A DNA stretch of 42,859 nucleotides, from the NCBI RefSeq assembly GCF_000735605.1, contig NZ_JPKG01000068.1, forward strand, positions 1 to 42,859, given 5' to 3'. The DNA is from Allobosea sp. LC85. GTDB taxonomy: Bacteria; Pseudomonadota; Alphaproteobacteria; Rhizobiales; Beijerinckiaceae. The position numbers and the translations under genes were made by a program. This document shows, in pieces, positions 7,526 to 16,567 of the stretch. Position 1 is the first letter of the stretch. Each line of letters opens with the position of its first letter. The notes beneath the pieces are model-generated. The model was not told the origin of the DNA. It made no database searches and saw nothing but the letters and a program-made list of their open reading frames with translations.

Positions 7526-8266
7526 ATGGTCAATCGTGTTCTCACGGTCAGTCTTCTGGCCGGGCTTCTGGCTGGGCTCTTGGTTGCAGCGCTCCAGCAT
7601 GTCACCACCACGCCGCTGATCCTCAAGGCGGAAACCTTCGAGACGGCGCTGCGCGCGGCCGAACTGCAGCACGCCAGCTTCACCGGTGATGCCAGGATCG
7701 TCCTTGCCCATGGTGGCCATGACGCGGCCGACCACGCCGAGTGGAAGCCGCAGGACGGCCTCCAACGCACGGCCTTCACCACCGTCGTCACCATTGCGAC
7801 CGCGATCGGCTTCGCCGCCCTGCTGCTCGGCGGCATGATCGCGGCGGGCGATGCCATCACTGAACGGACCGCACTGATCTGGGCGGCGTGCGGCTTCCTG
7901 GCCTTCGGCCTCGTGCCGGCGACAGGGCTCGCGCCGGAATTGCCCGGCAGCGCGTCAGCCGAACTGCTTCACCGCCAGACCTGGTGGATCGCCACGGCGC
8001 TGGTCACCGCCGGCGGACTCTGGATCTTCCTGCGGGCGGAAGCCTCCTGGCTGCGGGCGCTTGCCGTGCTCGCCATGCTCGTACCGCATCTGATCGGCGC
8101 GCCGCATCCGGCCGCCCCAGAGAGCAAGGTCCCGGCCGAGATCGCAGCGCATTTCGCGGCACTCTCTCTCGCGCTCCAGGCTGCGCTCTGGCTCGCCACC
8201 GGCTTTGCCGTCGGCGTGCTCTGGCCCTGGGCCACGCGTCGCGCGGCAGCACCGGCCACGGCCTGA
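7526..8266 (+). CDS. cbtA: CbtA, membrane subunit of putative cobalt transporter
   Basis: This 246-aa membrane protein has about five hydrophobic segments (near residues 8-24, 88-110, 116-133, 152-168, 178-190 and 216-234; the exact number is uncertain). A histidine-containing loop (HASFTGDARIVLAHGGHDAADHAEW, around residues 51-75, H-rich) fits a metal-transport role. CbtA and CbtB are recognised from comparative genomics as a riboswitch-controlled cobalt importer in proteobacteria. Transport by this pair is inferred from the family. GAGGGAA lies 7 nt ahead of the ATG. The DUF1636 gene follows after 49 bp. Confidence 0.9.
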   Translation: MVNRVLTVSLLAGLLAGLLVAALQHVTTTPLILKAETFETALRAAELQHASFTGDARIVLAHGGHDAADHAEWKPQDGLQRTAFTTVVTIATAIGFAALLLGGMIAAGDAITERTALIWAACGFLAFGLVPATGLAPELPGSASAELLHRQTWWIATALVTAGGLWIFLRAEASWLRALAVLAMLVPHLIGAPHPAAPESKVPAEIAAHFAALSLALQAALWLATGFAVGVLWPWATRRAAAPATA

Positions 8267-8315
8267 CGCTGAGCGCGATCCCCCCGGGATCGTGCCGGAA
8301 GCAAGGAAGCGGCCC

Positions 8316-8705
8316 ATGCCCGAAGGCGATGTCACCATTTTCGTCTGCGTCGCCTGCCGGCGCACGCGGGCGGACCTGCCGGAGGGGTACGATCAGCCCG
8401 GACTGAGCTTTGCCGAAGCGCTGCGGGAACGCATCGCACGCGACGGTGGGACGCTTCCGGTCGAAGCCGTCGACTGCCTCGCAGTCTGCAATCGCCCCTG
8501 CACCGTCGCCTTAGCGGCCGACGGCAAATGGACCTATCTGATCGGCGACCTCGACACTGACACCCATATCGACGAAATCGTTGGCGCAGCTGCGAGTTTT
8601 GCGGCCAGCACAAACGGTATCGTTCCCTGGAAAGAAAGACCCGCCTCGTTCCGCAAAGGCGTGGTCGCGCGCGTACCGCCTCTCCCGGCGCGCCAACAAG
8701 GATGA
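8316..8705 (+). CDS. DUF1636 metal-binding protein
   Basis: This 129-aa cytoplasmic protein of unknown function belongs to the DUF1636 family, often found beside cobW. Cysteines are arranged as CVAC near the N-terminus (C-x2-C) and CLAVCNRPC in the middle (C-x3-C-x3-C), a layout that could hold an iron-sulfur cluster or bind metal. The chosen ATG at 8316 has AAGGAAG about 7 nt upstream. The same frame is open back to 8205 but overlaps the end of cbtA and has no family sequence. It lies 4 bp before cobW within the B12 operon, so a part in cobalt delivery is a reasonable inference, not shown by sequence. Confidence 0.85.
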   Translation: MPEGDVTIFVCVACRRTRADLPEGYDQPGLSFAEALRERIARDGGTLPVEAVDCLAVCNRPCTVALAADGKWTYLIGDLDTDTHIDEIVGAAASFAASTNGIVPWKERPASFRKGVVARVPPLPARQQG

Positions 8706-8709
8706 GACC

Positions 8710-9759
8710 ATGAACGCTCCCCAAGCCCGCTCGCTGGGCAAGATCCCCTGCACCATCATCACCGGCTTCCTCGGCGCCGGAAAGACCACGCTGGTTCGGC
8801 ACCTGCTGGAGAATGCCGGGGGCAAGCGCATCGCCGTGCTGGTCAACGAATTCGGCGATCTCGGCTTCGACGGCTCCTTCATCGCCGGCTGCGGCATTTC
8901 CGGCTGCACGGCGGAGGATATCGTCGAGCTGCCGAATGGCTGCATCTGCTGCACCGTCGCCGACGACTTCGTGCCGGCGCTGGAAAAGCTGCTCGACCGG
9001 CCGAATCCGCCGGAGCATATCCTGATCGAGACCTCGGGGCTTGCGCTGCCGAAGCCGCTGGTCAACGCCTTCAACTGGCCGGCCATCCGCTCGCGTGTCA
9101 CGGTCGACGGCGTCATTGCCGTGGTCGACGGGCCGGCGGTGGCGGATGGCCAGTTCGCGGATGATCCGGATGCTCTCGCCGCGCAGGCGGCGCAGGATGC
9201 TGCGGTCGGTCACGACAACCCGCTCGAAGAGGTGTTCGAGGACCAGATCCTCTGCGCCGACCTGATCCTGCTGAACAAGAGCGATCTCGTCGATGCGGCC
9301 GGTCGCGAACGCGTAAAGGCCGAGATCGCCGCGCATCTGCCGAAGGCGATCAAGATCGTCGAGACGGCCCATGGCAAGGTCGAGCCCGCCTTGATCGTCG
9401 GCCTCAATGCCGCTGCCGAGGCCGATCTCGCTGGACGCCCCTCGCATCACGAGAGCGCCGAGGACCACGACCACGACGATTTCGAGAGCCTTGATTTCGC
9501 TCTCGCCACCGCAGCCTCTCCCGAGGAGCTTTCGGCCCGTGTTGCCAGGGCCGCGGAAGCCGAAGGCGTGTTGCGCCTGAAGGGCTTTGCCGCGATTCCT
9601 GGCAAGCCGATGCGGCTCGTCGTGCAGGGCGTCGGTCGCCGGGTCAGCCACCATTACGACCGCGCCTGGGCGGCCGGTGAAGCCAAGGACGGTCGGCTCG
9701 TGGTGATTGGCCTGAAGGGCTTTGACCGCAAGGCCGTGGAGGCAGCCCTCGCGGGCTGA
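8710..9759 (+). CDS. cobW: CobW, cobalt-chaperone G3E-family GTPase
   Basis: CobW is a P-loop GTPase of the COG0523 group thought to deliver Co(II) to the CobNST chelatase. In this 349-aa protein the Walker A GFLGAGKTT is at 19-27, the metal motif GCICC at 77-81, LIETSGLA near 105-112 and the guanine-specifying NKSD near residue 185. A histidine/aspartate-rich linker (HHESAEDHDHDD) precedes the C-terminal CobW_C domain. The ATG at 8710 gives a normal CobW N-terminus (MNAPQARSLGKIPCTIITGF); the frame upstream of it is intergenic. The cobN start follows 3 bp after the stop. Confidence 0.95.
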   Translation: MNAPQARSLGKIPCTIITGFLGAGKTTLVRHLLENAGGKRIAVLVNEFGDLGFDGSFIAGCGISGCTAEDIVELPNGCICCTVADDFVPALEKLLDRPNPPEHILIETSGLALPKPLVNAFNWPAIRSRVTVDGVIAVVDGPAVADGQFADDPDALAAQAAQDAAVGHDNPLEEVFEDQILCADLILLNKSDLVDAAGRERVKAEIAAHLPKAIKIVETAHGKVEPALIVGLNAAAEADLAGRPSHHESAEDHDHDDFESLDFALATAASPEELSARVARAAEAEGVLRLKGFAAIPGKPMRLVVQGVGRRVSHHYDRAWAAGEAKDGRLVVIGLKGFDRKAVEAALAG

Positions 9760-9762
9760 GCC

Positions 9763-12700
9763 ATGCACCTCCTCCCCTCAAGCGAGATCAGGCTCGACGA
9801 CGGCGAAGATGCCGTCGATCTCGCCCTGCCGCCGGGGGATGTGCTGGTGCTCTCCTTCGCCGACAGCGACCTTTCGGCACTGGCGGCCGCGGCCGGCGCA
9901 AGCGGCCTCGCCGTCAGGCTCGCATCACTGCGCCGGCTGAAACACCCGCTCTCCGTTGATTTTCTCATCGAAAAGACGGTGGTGCATTCGCGCTTCGTGC
10001 TGGCCCGCTGTCTCGGCGGGCTGGATTACTGGCGCTACGGCATCGAGCAACTCGCCGAAGCCTGCCGACGTGACGGCATACCGCTCGTCGTCCTGCCCGG
10101 CGACGACCGGCCTGACGAGCGGCTGGCTGCGTACGGCACCGTGGAGCCGCGTTTCGCGGCGGAACTTCTCGCCTATTTCCACACCGGCGGCGGTGCAGAG
10201 AACATGCGCCGTCTGCTTGGACGGGTGCATGGCTTCCGTCGCGGTGAAGGCATCGCTTCGGACCTCGCCCCCATCCCCCTGCCCTCGCTCTTCGCCGTCG
10301 GCACGGGCGGCGCTCCGCTCGCATGGCGTGAAGCGCTCTCGCAGCGCCCCGTCGCGAACGCGCTGGTCCCGGTCCTGGTCTATCGCTCGAGCGTCGCCGC
10401 CGGGGACACCGCCATGGCGGAGGCAATCGCAGAGGCACTGAGCGCGCGCGGCCATGCCCCGCTGATCCTGGCTCTGACGAGCTTGAAGGACCCGGCGGTC
10501 ACTGGCGAACTCGCGGCCTTGATCGCCGCACGCAAGCCAGCCGCCATCATCACCACCACCGCGTTCTCGGCCCGCGACGGCGCGGATTTCGTGCTGGATG
10601 CCGCCGACTGCCCGATTCTGCAGGCTGTGCCGGTCGGCAGCCCGCGCGATGCCTGGGAGGCATCACCACGCGGGCTGTCCGGAGCCGACCTCGCCATGCA
10701 GGTGGCGCTGCCGGAATTCGACGGACGGCTGGGGGCACTTCCCGTCGCCTTCAAGGCCGAGATGACGGACAGCCGGACCGGCCTGACGAGCCGCCGGTTG
10801 GTTCCTGATCCCGATGGCGTCGCCGCCCTCGCTGATCTCGCCTCAGGCTGGATCGCGCTGGCCGACAAACCGGCCGCCGAGCGCAACCTCGCCCTGGTCA
10901 TGTCCGACTACCCGGCGCGTGGAGGACGGGCCGGCTTTGCAGTCGGGCTCGATACCCCAGCCAGCGTCGGGGCGATTCGCGAGCTGCTGGCGCAGGCCGG
11001 ATACGATGTCGGTCCATCGGAACAGACCGATGGCCACCTCCACGGTGACGACACGCGGTTGATGCAGGCGCTGACTGAAGGGCCAGCGGAATTTGCAGTC
11101 CCGCTCGCCGCGTATCGCGCCTGGCTCGCCGCCATTCCCAGTACGGCGCGCGGAGCACTCGTCGCGGCCCATGGCGAACCCGAAGCGGATCGCGCCTGCA
11201 ACGGCTCGGCCTTCCGTTTCCGCGTGATCCGTTATGACCGTCTCACCATCGCACTGCAGCCGCCTCGTGACACAACGCCCGACCGCAAGGCGCGCTATCA
11301 CGATCCCGACGCGCCGCCGGGCCATGCCTATCTCGCCTTCTATCTCGGCCTCCGCCGGGTTGCCGATGCCGACGCCCTGATCCATCTCGGCACGCATGGC
11401 ACGACCGAATGGCTGCCCGGCAAGGCGGTGGCGCTTTCGGCAAGCTGCTGGCCGCGACTTGCGATTGGCGGCCTGCCGGTGATCTACCCCTATGTCGTCG
11501 ATGACCCCGGTGAGGCGGCTCCTGCCAAGCGCCGTCTTTCGGCCGTGACGCTCGGCCATCTCCCGCCCGAACTGGTGCATGCCGATGCCGCCGGCGAAGT
11601 GGCGCTGCTGCGCGATCTCGTCGAGGAATTTTCGCAGGCCCAGGTCCTCGATCCGCGCCGCGCCGAGATCGTCGCCCGTGAAATCCGCGAGCGAGCCGAA
11701 GCGAGTGGGCTCGCGGAAGCTTGCGGCGTCACGCCCGATCTCGACATGACGAGCGCACTGAGCCAGCTCGACGCGCATCTCTGCGACATCGCTGAACTGC
11801 CCTTCCGCGACGGGCTGCATGTTTTCGGGCGGGCGGCGCATGATCCCGCCTCATCACGCAACGAGCGCGACAACCTGCTGCGCGCTCTGGCCGGGCGGTT
11901 CGTTCCGCCGGGCCCTGCCGGCTCGCCGCATCGCGGGCAGAGCGATGTGCTGCCGACCGGCCGCAATCTCTCGACGCTCGATCCGCGCGCGATCCCGACC
12001 CGAGCCGCGGCGCGCCTCGGTGCCCGGGCCGCTGCATCGGTGATCGCACGCCATCTCCAGGACCATGGCGACTATCCGCGCCGGATCGTGATGGATCTCT
12101 GGGCCTCGCCCACACTGCGCTCCGGCGGCGAGGATATCGCGCATGTGCTTGCCCTGATGGGCGTCGCGCCTCTCTGGGATCACGCCTCGACGCGCGTGAC
12201 CGGATTTTCCGTCATTCCGCAGCCCAAGCTCGATCACCCGCGCATCGACGTCACCGTCCGTATCTCCGGCGCCTTCCGCGACACATTCCCTGGTCAGATC
12301 GCACTGATCGACGCCGCTGCGCGCGCCGTAGCAGCGCTGGACGAATCCGATGAGTCGAACGAGCCCGCTGCAGCCCGCCGGCGCGGCGAAGGCGCCGCGC
12401 GCATCTTCGGCCCGGCGCCCGGGCGCTTCGGCGCGGCCATGGCCGACCGCGCGCTCGACGGGTACTGGGCGAACCGCGGCGACCTTGGCGCGGCCTATCT
12501 CGCTGCCAGCAGCCATGCCTTCGCTGGTGCGGAGGGCCTCGCCAGCGTCGATCCCGGCTTCGCGCACCGCGTCGCTTCGGCAAGCGCCTTCGTCCATGTC
12601 AGCGACACGGCGGGGCGCGACATTCTCGAAGCAACCAGCGCGGCCGATGTGATCGGTGGCTTTGCAGCGGCAGCGCAGGCGCTCGGAAGCGAGGCTGCGC

Positions 12701-13092
12701 TCTACAGCCTCGACAGCTCCAACCCCGAGGCGCCGAAAACACGTACCCTGGCCGAGGACATTGCGCGCATCGTCCATGGCCGGCTCTGCCACCCGCGCTG
12801 GATAGCAGGCCAGCTTGCCCATGGCTGGCGCGGTGCGGCCGAGCTCGCCGAGACCGTCGACACGCTCTTCGTCTATGCCGCCAGCACCGACGCGGTCTCG
12901 GACGGATTGTTCGACGCCGTATTCCAGGCCTATTGCGCCGATCCGGGTATCTGGAACGCGCTGGAACAGGCAAACGCGCCCGCGGCCGCCTCGATCCGTG
13001 CGCGGCTGACCGAAGCCGAGCGGCGCGGCCTCTGGCAGAGCCGGCGTAATTCCGTGGCCGCCTTCCTTGCCAGCAAGGACGCGGCGGAATGA
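9763..13092 (+). CDS. cobN: Cobaltochelatase subunit CobN
   Basis: CobN is the large subunit of the ATP-dependent aerobic cobaltochelatase (with CobS and CobT), inserting Co(II) into hydrogenobyrinic acid a,c-diamide. At 1109 aa it is somewhat shorter than the ~1275-aa P. denitrificans protein as I remember it, but it reads through without interruption. The hallmark HLGTHGTTEWLPGK is near residues 541-554 (H545, E549), and DLWASPTLRSGGEDIAHVLALMG and the C-terminal YWANRGDLGAAY are also typical. CobS and CobT are not in the window. The stop overlaps the cobG start (ATGA). Confidence 0.95.
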   Translation: MHLLPSSEIRLDDGEDAVDLALPPGDVLVLSFADSDLSALAAAAGASGLAVRLASLRRLKHPLSVDFLIEKTVVHSRFVLARCLGGLDYWRYGIEQLAEACRRDGIPLVVLPGDDRPDERLAAYGTVEPRFAAELLAYFHTGGGAENMRRLLGRVHGFRRGEGIASDLAPIPLPSLFAVGTGGAPLAWREALSQRPVANALVPVLVYRSSVAAGDTAMAEAIAEALSARGHAPLILALTSLKDPAVTGELAALIAARKPAAIITTTAFSARDGADFVLDAADCPILQAVPVGSPRDAWEASPRGLSGADLAMQVALPEFDGRLGALPVAFKAEMTDSRTGLTSRRLVPDPDGVAALADLASGWIALADKPAAERNLALVMSDYPARGGRAGFAVGLDTPASVGAIRELLAQAGYDVGPSEQTDGHLHGDDTRLMQALTEGPAEFAVPLAAYRAWLAAIPSTARGALVAAHGEPEADRACNGSAFRFRVIRYDRLTIALQPPRDTTPDRKARYHDPDAPPGHAYLAFYLGLRRVADADALIHLGTHGTTEWLPGKAVALSASCWPRLAIGGLPVIYPYVVDDPGEAAPAKRRLSAVTLGHLPPELVHADAAGEVALLRDLVEEFSQAQVLDPRRAEIVAREIRERAEASGLAEACGVTPDLDMTSALSQLDAHLCDIAELPFRDGLHVFGRAAHDPASSRNERDNLLRALAGRFVPPGPAGSPHRGQSDVLPTGRNLSTLDPRAIPTRAAARLGARAAASVIARHLQDHGDYPRRIVMDLWASPTLRSGGEDIAHVLALMGVAPLWDHASTRVTGFSVIPQPKLDHPRIDVTVRISGAFRDTFPGQIALIDAAARAVAALDESDESNEPAAARRRGEGAARIFGPAPGRFGAAMADRALDGYWANRGDLGAAYLAASSHAFAGAEGLASVDPGFAHRVASASAFVHVSDTAGRDILEATSAADVIGGFAAAAQALGSEAALYSLDSSNPEAPKTRTLAEDIARIVHGRLCHPRWIAGQLAHGWRGAAELAETVDTLFVYAASTDAVSDGLFDAVFQAYCADPGIWNALEQANAPAAASIRARLTEAERRGLWQSRRNSVAAFLASKDAAE

Positions 13093-14387
13093 CCGCCCCG
13101 ACGCAAGAGACGCTCCGGCGCGGCTGGTGCCCGAGCACGCTCCGGCCGATGGAAACCGGGGACGGCTGGCTCGTGCGGCTGCATCCGCCGGGCGGGCGGA
13201 TGCGGCCCGCCCAATTGCGGCGCATTGCAGAGCTGGCCGACGCGACCGGCAATGGCCTCGTCGAGGTCTCCGGCCGTGGCAATCTGCAGATCAGGGGTGT
13301 GCGACCGGAGGCCCATCCCGCCCTGGTCGAGGCCTTGCTGGCGGAGCGGCTTGTCGACGAAGCAGGCGGGCTAGGGCCGCAGCGCCTGGTGCTCTCCTCG
13401 CCGCTCGCCGGGCAAGATGTGGGCGACCTGATCGACGCCGCCTCGCTGGCCGCATCCCTGGAGCATCAGGGGCGCGCCGTCTCAGGATTGCCGCCCAAGA
13501 CCAGCGTCATCGTCGATGGCGGCGGCGCGCTTGCACTCGATGGCTTTGCCGCCGATCTGCGTCTGGTTGCGATTGACCAGGGCGCCGTCGTGATCGGGCT
13601 GCCGCAAGGCGACTGGCTAGGTCCGGTCGCACCCGACAAAGGGGGCGCCATGGCGGCAAACCTGTTGTCGGGTCTTGCGACATACCGCCGGGCCGAGCCT
13701 GACACGATCCATCGCCTGCGCGATCTTGACGACGACCAGGTTGCGGCTCTGATCGGGGTCTGCTCGGTATCCCGGACGCAGGCGCCTGCGGTTCGTCCCT
13801 CTCCCAGGCGGGTCGGCCTCTTCGCGCTGCGCACCTCTCGTTTTGCCCTGGTCGCGGGCCTGCCTTTCGGCCGCTCGGATACCCGGACATTGTCGCGACT
13901 GAGCGAGGCCGCCAGCACGCATGGCGTCAGCGAGATCCGCTTCTCGCCCTGGCGCGGGCTGGCATTCCTCGGTCTCGAACCCGAGGACGCCGCGAGCCTC
14001 ACCGCACAATGCGAGGAACTCGGGCTGATCACCCGCGACGACGATCCGCGGCTCTCGGTGCAGGCATGCTCCGGCAAGCAGGCCTGCCTGCGCGGCGAGA
14101 CGCGGACGATGGACGATGCCGCAGTCCTGGCCGAAGCGGCAGCCTCGCTCCTTGCTGCGGGCCTCAGCCTGCATCTATCGGGCTGCGTCAAATCCTGCGC
14201 CCATGCGGGCTCGGCCGACCTCACCCTGGTCGGGCATGACGGGTGCTATGACGTCGTCATTGGCGGAACGACGCGGGACAAGCCGATGGCGAGGCTTGAC
14301 CTTTCGCAGATTGTGCAGCGTCTGCAGCCGGGACAGGACATTCACACCCGCCTGACCGCAGGCCGGCTTTCAGGACCACAGGTTTGA
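13089..14387 (+). CDS. cobG: Precorrin-3B synthase CobG (monooxygenase)
   Basis: CobG is a sulfite-reductase-like Fe-S enzyme that uses O2 to hydroxylate precorrin-3A at C20 and form the gamma-lactone precorrin-3B, the defining step of the aerobic B12 route. This protein has 432 aa. The cluster ligands fit C327, C333, C366 and C370 (C-x5-C and C-x3-C, in QACSGKQAC and LSGCVKSCAHAG). The N-terminal part has GRGNLQIRG, typical of the ferredoxin-like half-domain. It starts inside the cobN stop (ATGA, 13089-13092) and ends in a TTGA overlap with cobH. The presence of CobG shows that the operon needs oxygen. Confidence 0.93.
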   Translation: MTAPTQETLRRGWCPSTLRPMETGDGWLVRLHPPGGRMRPAQLRRIAELADATGNGLVEVSGRGNLQIRGVRPEAHPALVEALLAERLVDEAGGLGPQRLVLSSPLAGQDVGDLIDAASLAASLEHQGRAVSGLPPKTSVIVDGGGALALDGFAADLRLVAIDQGAVVIGLPQGDWLGPVAPDKGGAMAANLLSGLATYRRAEPDTIHRLRDLDDDQVAALIGVCSVSRTQAPAVRPSPRRVGLFALRTSRFALVAGLPFGRSDTRTLSRLSEAASTHGVSEIRFSPWRGLAFLGLEPEDAASLTAQCEELGLITRDDDPRLSVQACSGKQACLRGETRTMDDAAVLAEAAASLLAAGLSLHLSGCVKSCAHAGSADLTLVGHDGCYDVVIGGTTRDKPMARLDLSQIVQRLQPGQDIHTRLTAGRLSGPQV

Positions 14388-15016
14388 ACACGCGCTACGA
14401 CTATATCCGCGAGGGCGATGCGATCTATGAGCGCTCCTTCGCCATCATCCGGGCCGAGGCCGACCTCTCCCGCTTCTCAGGAGCGGCTGCCCGCGTCGTG
14501 GTGCGGATGATCCATGCTTGCGGCATGACCGACCTGCCACGCGACGTTGAGATGTCCGCCGATTTCACGGAGGCTGCGGAGGCCGCGCTACGTGCCGGCG
14601 CGCCGATCCTGTGCGACGCCAAGATGGTCGCCAATGGCGTGACCCGCGCCCGCCTGCCGGCCAGCAATGCGGTGATCTGCACGCTGGATGAGGCTGAGGT
14701 GCCGGCGCTGGCGAAACAGGCCGGCACGACGCGCTCGGCAGCGGCCATGGAGCTATGGCGACCGCATCTCGCGGGAGCCTTGGTCGTCGTCGGCAATGCC
14801 CCGACCTCGCTTTTCCGGTTGCTCGAAATGATCGATGCCGGTGCGCCAAAGCCTGCAGCCGTGATCGGAATCCCGGTCGGTTTCGTCGGTGCTGCCGAAT
14901 CGAAGCAGGCGCTGGCGCAGGACGGCCGCGTGCCTTTCCTTGTCGTGCATGGGCGCCGCGGCGGCTCTGCGATGGCGGCAGCTGCCGTCAACGCGCTGGC
15001 GCAAGTGAAGGAGTGA
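14384..15016 (+). CDS. cobH: Precorrin-8X methylmutase CobH
   Basis: CobH moves the C11 methyl to C12 in precorrin-8X, giving hydrogenobyrinic acid. It is 210 aa long. The catalytic histidine is H44 in RMIHACGMTD; GAPILCDAKMVANGVTR and IGIPVGFVGAAESK are standard family blocks. The start is TTG at 14384, overlapping the cobG TGA (TTGA), with no in-frame ATG nearby to replace it. Translation therefore probably depends on coupling to cobG. Confidence 0.93.
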   Translation: MNTRYDYIREGDAIYERSFAIIRAEADLSRFSGAAARVVVRMIHACGMTDLPRDVEMSADFTEAAEAALRAGAPILCDAKMVANGVTRARLPASNAVICTLDEAEVPALAKQAGTTRSAAAMELWRPHLAGALVVVGNAPTSLFRLLEMIDAGAPKPAAVIGIPVGFVGAAESKQALAQDGRVPFLVVHGRRGGSAMAAAAVNALAQVKE

Positions 15017-15020
15017 GCCG

Positions 15021-15779
15021 GTGAGCATCGACCGCTCCTCCCCTCAGAACGCGGGCACCCTGCTCTTCGGCGTCGGCCTGGGCCCCGGCGATCCCGACTA
15101 CATGACGGTCAGGGCCCGCGACATCATCGCGACCGCCGACCGGCTGGTGCATTTCTGCAAGAAGGGCAGCCGTGGCATTGCCCGCGTCACCGCCGATGCG
15201 GTGATCACGCCGGATCCGGCGCGCGAGATCATGCTCGCCTTCCCGGTGACGACCGAGGTTCCTGTCAGCGAGGACGGCTATACCGGGCCGATCGCTGCCT
15301 TCTACGACGAATCCGCCGAATTGCTTGCCGCCGAGATGGCAGCGGGGCGGACAGTCGCCGTCCTCTGCGACGGCGATCCGTTCTTCTATGGTTCCTTCAT
15401 GCATCTGTGGCGGCGCCTCGCCCACCGTTTCCCGACCGAGGTGGTGCCGGGCGTCACCGGCATGGCCGGCGCCTGGGTTCGTGCAGGTGCGCCGATCACC
15501 TGGGGCGACGACGTCATGACCGTGTTGCCCGGCACCTTGTCAGAGGCTGAACTGCGTCGTCGCTTGGTCGATACCGATGCGGCCGTGATCATGAAGCTCG
15601 GTCGCAACCTGCCGAAGGTACGCCGTGCGCTGAAGGCGGCTGGGCTGATCCACCGCGCGATCTATGTCGAGCGGGCAACGATGGCGGGGCAGGTCGTGAC
15701 CCGGCTCGATGAGAAGGCCGATGACGCAGCCCCCTATTTCTCGATGATCCTCGTTCCGGGCGAGGGCCGGCGGCTATGA
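15021..15779 (+). CDS. cobI: Precorrin-2 C20-methyltransferase CobI
   Basis: This SAM-dependent tetrapyrrole methylase forms precorrin-3A. It is 252 aa long. N-terminal GVGLGPGDPDYMTVRA and the central CDGDPFFYGSFMHLWRRL are characteristic of CobI/CbiL, followed by VVPGVTGMAGAW. The GTG start at 15021 is preceded by AAGGAG at 15007-15012 and lies 4 bp after the cobH stop. The stop overlaps the ATG of cobJ (ATGA, 15776-15779). Confidence 0.94.
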   Translation: MSIDRSSPQNAGTLLFGVGLGPGDPDYMTVRARDIIATADRLVHFCKKGSRGIARVTADAVITPDPAREIMLAFPVTTEVPVSEDGYTGPIAAFYDESAELLAAEMAAGRTVAVLCDGDPFFYGSFMHLWRRLAHRFPTEVVPGVTGMAGAWVRAGAPITWGDDVMTVLPGTLSEAELRRRLVDTDAAVIMKLGRNLPKVRRALKAAGLIHRAIYVERATMAGQVVTRLDEKADDAAPYFSMILVPGEGRRL

Positions 15780-16567
15780 GCGGCTCGCTCACCATCGTCG
15801 GTCTCGGCCCCGGAGAGCCGCACTGGCTGACGCCGGCAGCACAAGCAGCGCTCGAAGCGGCCACCGACCTCGTCGGGTACGGTCCATACCTGGACCGACT
15901 GCCAATGCGCGATGGGCAGGCGAAGCACGCGTCCGACAACCGGGTCGAGATCGCGCGCGCCCGCTATGCGCTGCAGCTTGCTGGCCAAGGCCGCACGGTC
16001 GCGGTGGTGTCAGGCGGCGACCCCGGCGTCTTCGCGATGGCTGCCGCCGTGTTCGAGGCGCTGGAGGCGGGCGAGCCCGGCTGGCTTGCGCTGCCGATCA
16101 GCGTCGAACCCGGGATCACCGCGATGCTGGCCGCGGCAGCGCGGGCCGGCGCTCCACTCGGCGGCGATTTCTGCGCGATTTCGCTCTCTGACAACCTCAA
16201 GCCCTGGGACGTGATCACCGCGCGGCTGGAGGCGGCGCTCAGCGCCGATTTCGTGATCTCGCTCTATAACCCGATCTCGAAGGCACGGCCCTGGCAGCTT
16301 GGCGAGGCCCTGGCGCTGGCTGCCCGGCATCGCGCGCCTGATACACCCGTGATCTTCGCGCGCGCTGTGGGACGGCCGGACGAGGTCTTGCGCGTGCTGC
16401 CGATGAGCGAAGCTGTCGGGGCGGCAGGCTCGGCCGACATGGCAACACTGGTGATGATCGGTGCGTCGAGCACGCGATTGATCGCCCGCCCTGGCCGGGC
16501 GCCGATCGTCTACACGCCGCGTTCGGTGACGAAAATTCCCTGCGCTACCAACCAGGGCAGGACCTGA
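15776..16567 (+). CDS. cobJ: Precorrin-3B C17-methyltransferase CobJ
   Basis: CobJ methylates precorrin-3B at C17 with ring contraction to precorrin-4. It is 263 aa long. Typical blocks are IVGLGPGEPHWLTPAA, VGYGPYLDRL, VSGGDPGVFAMAAAVFEA, SVEPGITAMLAAAARAGAPLGGDFCAISLSD (abbreviated to its ends: SVEPGIT and CAISLSD) and SLYNPISKARPWQ. It closes the riboswitch-led run. Its 3' end overlaps the 3' end of the opposite-strand cobK by 58 bp (16510-16567). The YTPRSV block near the C-terminus is family-like, so the overlap is real coding, not a missed stop. Confidence 0.94.
   Translation: MSGSLTIVGLGPGEPHWLTPAAQAALEAATDLVGYGPYLDRLPMRDGQAKHASDNRVEIARARYALQLAGQGRTVAVVSGGDPGVFAMAAAVFEALEAGEPGWLALPISVEPGITAMLAAAARAGAPLGGDFCAISLSDNLKPWDVITARLEAALSADFVISLYNPISKARPWQLGEALALAARHRAPDTPVIFARAVGRPDEVLRVLPMSEAVGAAGSADMATLVMIGASSTRLIARPGRAPIVYTPRSVTKIPCATNQGRT

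Noticed and set aside
8332..9768. 478-aa minus-strand open frame
   Set aside because: Antisense to cobW and DUF1636; composition typical of a shadow frame.
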